From assembly GCA_028687755.1 (NCBI GenBank), contig JAQTZL010000001.1, positions 389,404 through 453,403 on the forward strand: a DNA stretch of 64,000 nt, read 5' to 3'. Every line of letters begins with the position of its first letter. The stretch's first letter is position 1. The translations under genes were made by a program, and so were the position numbers. Positions 62,084-64,000 of the stretch are shown here, one piece after another. Origin of the DNA: Candidatus Nanopelagicales bacterium. Lineage in GTDB: Bacteria; Actinomycetota; Actinomycetes; S36-B12. The notes beneath the pieces were generated by a model that had not been told where the DNA came from, did not search any database, and worked only from the letters and a program-made list of their open reading frames with translations.

Positions 62084-62089
62084 AACCTA
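62084..62089 (-). promoter_or_regulatory. -10 hexamer of RDD gene (leaderless)
   Basis: TAGGTT on the minus strand, 7 bases before the GTG at 62076. Confidence 0.6.
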
Positions 62090-62185
62090 CTTGGCCAAGC
62101 CACGTTGCCCTGAAGTGGGCCAGATCCAACACAAGCGGACGTGCGCAAGTCATGATTGGCAGCACCAACCCCGGGGAACACACAG

Positions 62186-63451
62186 ATGAAAATCGCGAAA
62201 CGACTTATCCAGCTCATCGCTGTGATGCTTTTTGTCGCACTGGCGTTTGTGGGTTGGTCCGTCTATCAATCTTCTAAAGACAATCCTGGCGAACCTCTCC
62301 AGGTGGTCACTGCCACATGGATGCGCGACCATGGGCTTGGCCCCGTTGTGGCGAAACTTGAAGATTTTTACTACCAATACATCAATAAGCCAGACGTTGG
62401 TGGCAAGCCAACAATTTCCGCTCAATTTGAAAATGGCGACTCTTCTGTCGCGAGTGAACCAATACCTGCTCCAACGGTTTCACTTCCAACTCCATCGCCC
62501 ACTATCAGTGCAGCCGTCGAACCAACACCCACATTCACTTTTGCTCCACTCCCGGATGTCACCACACAACCAGTTCCCGCTGATGGCGCAGTCCCCCACT
62601 TGAATCCTCCTGACACATTAATTTCTCCTGCATCAGTTCTTGAACCTCTTGAAGGTGTCTGGCAACCCGTTGGCAATAAGGTCGCAGGTTTTCCAGCGGT
62701 GTACGTCACTCGCGTGCGCACAGACAATGTGCACACCTCGTACTACGCAACAGCAATGTGGATCGATACAGCATTGACGACAACAATGTTTATTCCTGGC
62801 TATGAAGAACCCAAGGGCGGACCAAACCCGTCGAATGGAGCGCTGCCGGAGCAGTACCAGTCAATCTTGATGGCCAATATCAATGGTGCTTTCAGGCTTG
62901 AAGATGCGCGTGGTGGTTACTACTACGACGGCGTCACCGTGCAGCCGCTAGAAAAGAAGCGAGCAAGCGCCGTGGTCTACCGCGATGGACACATTCGTAT
63001 TGCGCGCTGGGGGCGCGACTTAGAACTCACACCTGACGTGCTTATGGTGCGCCAAAATCTTGATCTCATTGTTGACCACGGGCAATCTCAGGTAAATAAC
63101 CCCAACTACACAGCAGCATGGGGCGCAACTACCGATAAAGAGAATCTTGCTTGGCGCGCTGGATTAGGTCAGCGCAGCGATGGCAGTTTGGTCTACGTCA
63201 TTGGGCAGGCCTTGTCAGCACAAAGCCTTGCTGAAACCTTGGTGGCTAGCGGGGTCCAACGCGCAATGGTGCTCGATATGAATCAATACTGGTCGGCTGG
63301 GTTTTACTTCTCGCACAATCGCGCGGGCGACCCCATCTGCCATCGATTAGATCCAGACATCGGTGGCCCCTGCGATCGCTTCTTGCGCCCCTACAAGCGC
63401 GATAGCTTTCAATTCCTGGCTGCGTACCCCGTTGGGCGCAAAGTGAACTAG
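62186..63451 (+). CDS. Membrane-anchored phosphodiester-glycosidase-like (NAGPA) protein
   Basis: A 421-residue protein. One N-terminal membrane segment (residues 8-26) is followed by a Pro/Thr/Ser-rich linker (residues 85-145, TVSLPTPSPTISAAV, TPTFTFAPLP) and a C-terminal NAGPA-like domain: LMANINGAFRLEDARGGYYYDG, SAVVYRDGHIRIARWGRD (in part), VRQNLDLIVDHG. Such domains cleave GlcNAc-phosphodiester bonds in eukaryotes; bacterial members likely act on cell-wall glycopolymers. ATG 62186 is preceded by CGGGGAA. Outside-facing location is inferred from the anchor. Confidence 0.75.
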   Translation: MKIAKRLIQLIAVMLFVALAFVGWSVYQSSKDNPGEPLQVVTATWMRDHGLGPVVAKLEDFYYQYINKPDVGGKPTISAQFENGDSSVASEPIPAPTVSLPTPSPTISAAVEPTPTFTFAPLPDVTTQPVPADGAVPHLNPPDTLISPASVLEPLEGVWQPVGNKVAGFPAVYVTRVRTDNVHTSYYATAMWIDTALTTTMFIPGYEEPKGGPNPSNGALPEQYQSILMANINGAFRLEDARGGYYYDGVTVQPLEKKRASAVVYRDGHIRIARWGRDLELTPDVLMVRQNLDLIVDHGQSQVNNPNYTAAWGATTDKENLAWRAGLGQRSDGSLVYVIGQALSAQSLAETLVASGVQRAMVLDMNQYWSAGFYFSHNRAGDPICHRLDPDIGGPCDRFLRPYKRDSFQFLAAYPVGRKVN

Positions 63452-63466
63452 TCGCTGCGTTTCTGG

Positions 63467-64000
63467 TTAAAGACGAGGGAGGTAGCGATCAAGTTCCCAT
63501 TGGCTGACCTGCGAACGGTAGTCCTCCCACTCTGCTTGCTTATTACGCAAGAAGAAATCGAAGACATGCTCACCGAGAGTCTCCTTCACCAACGCTGAAT
63601 TTTCCATAACGTCAAGTGCCTGGCGAAGACTCGTGGGCAATGGCTTCATGCCCATGGCAACGCGCTCAGCTTCAGTCAAGGCCCACACATCTTCTTCAGC
63701 CCCAGCAGGCAGTTCGTAGCCGTCCTCAATGCCCTTCAATCCTGCAGCGAGGATCAACGCAAACGCGAGATAAGGATTCGTCGCGCTATCTGGCGAACGC
63801 AGTTCAATGCGCGTGCTGTTTCCCTTACTTGGTTTAGCCATAGGAACACGAACAAGTGCGGAGCTGTTGTTATGGCCCCAGCACACCCAAGCTGGAGCTT
63901 CTGAACCACCAACGAGGCGCTTATAAGAGTTCACCCATTGGTTAGTGACCGCAGTGATTTCTGGTGCATGCATCAACAGGCCTGCAATAAAGGAGCGACC
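63467..64000 (-). CDS. glnA2: Glutamine synthetase type I, GlnA2-like, C-terminal part (cut by window edge)
   Basis: The frame is open to the window end; 177 C-terminal residues are visible. Conserved blocks are VNSYKRLVGGSEAP, ELRSPDSATNPYLAFALILAAG and EHVFDFFLRNK, ending in DRYLPRL. At the place where adenylylated GlnA1 has the NLYDLPP tyrosine, this protein reads DVWALTEAE, so it is of the non-adenylylated GlnA2 group. Mycobacterial GlnA2 (Rv2222c) has the same orientation at the same end of this block. It would make glutamine or act on a related amine acceptor; the enzyme of Streptomyces with this name has other substrates, so care is needed. Confidence 0.88.
   Translation of the reverse strand, partial: GRSFIAGLLMHAPEITAVTNQWVNSYKRLVGGSEAPAWVCWGHNNSSALVRVPMAKPSKGNSTRIELRSPDSATNPYLAFALILAAGLKGIEDGYELPAGAEEDVWALTEAERVAMGMKPLPTSLRQALDVMENSALVKETLGEHVFDFFLRNKQAEWEDYRSQVSQWELDRYLPRL

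Noticed and set aside
1..64000. tRNA genes, rRNA genes, CRISPR arrays, insertion sequences, phage genes
   Set aside because: None was seen on reading both strands; no transposase-like protein or regularly spaced repeats occur.

Overview
The window is a dense, gene-rich stretch of an Actinomycetota chromosome. This is shown by the actinobacterial-type cytochrome bc1-aa3 branch (diheme QcrC, long Rieske QcrA, QcrB, CtaE, CtaF), a PASTA-domain Ser/Thr kinase, class II DAHP synthase, the DEDD exonuclease-GIY-YIG fusion, DUF3043 and DUF4191 proteins and a GlnA2-type glutamine synthetase. Gene order and strand follow, as I recall it, the Mycobacterium tuberculosis block from metF (Rv2172c) to glnA2 (Rv2222c). 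The moderate base composition, very short intergenic gaps, many 4-bp stop/start overlaps and overlapping convergent 3' ends suggest a streamlined, probably aquatic, actinobacterium. That habitat guess is inference; the phylum is well supported. No tRNA, rRNA, insertion sequence, phage gene or CRISPR array was seen.

Layout. 1-2.2 kb: end of a CrtI-like oxidoreductase and a CPA1-type cation/proton antiporter. 2.2-8.9 kb: metF facing a carotenoid locus (crtE, crtI, an MptA/B-like mannosyltransferase, crtB, with crtYd and crtYc on the other strand). 8.9-18 kb: an NadR-like kinase, a PknL/PknB-like kinase, ogt, aroG, a pyrophosphate-type phosphofructokinase, plsC, small proteins, an ArsA-like ATPase, an SRPBCC protein and a metallophosphoesterase. 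18-25 kb: FadD15-like acyl-CoA synthetase, NlpC/P60 hydrolase, small Cys-rich proteins, exonuclease, trpD and a degenerate receiver. 25-33.5 kb: respiratory genes ctaE-qcrCAB and ctaC-ctaD-ctaF around an SLAC1/TehA-like transporter. 33.6-41.4 kb: a lysine-free cysteine-desulfurase homologue with a TusA-like protein, aat, an AdoK-like kinase, a lipoprotein, a secreted protein, an IscA-like protein, nadA, DUF3043 and an aldo/keto reductase.

41.4-50.2 kb is the most interesting part. A cobalamin riboswitch leads an eight-gene operon: a secreted alpha/alpha-toroid protein, a membrane-anchored secreted protein, EcfT, a double EcfA, an S component, a metallo-beta-lactamase/CobU fusion, CobT and CobS. 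It reads as a corrinoid capture, import and salvage unit. 50.2-64 kb: gcvT facing pepB, then lpdA and the 2-oxoacid dehydrogenase E2, an epimerase-like protein, an FAD oxidoreductase, lipB and lipA, followed by a type-I periplasmic binding protein, DUF4191, RDD, a phosphodiester-glycosidase-like protein and the end of glnA2.

Regulation. At 17 gene starts a TANNNT -10 hexamer sits only 6-7 bases before the start codon, the signature of leaderless transcripts. Other genes, usually inside operons, have Shine-Dalgarno sequences. Several convergent gene pairs share or closely flank strong hairpins.
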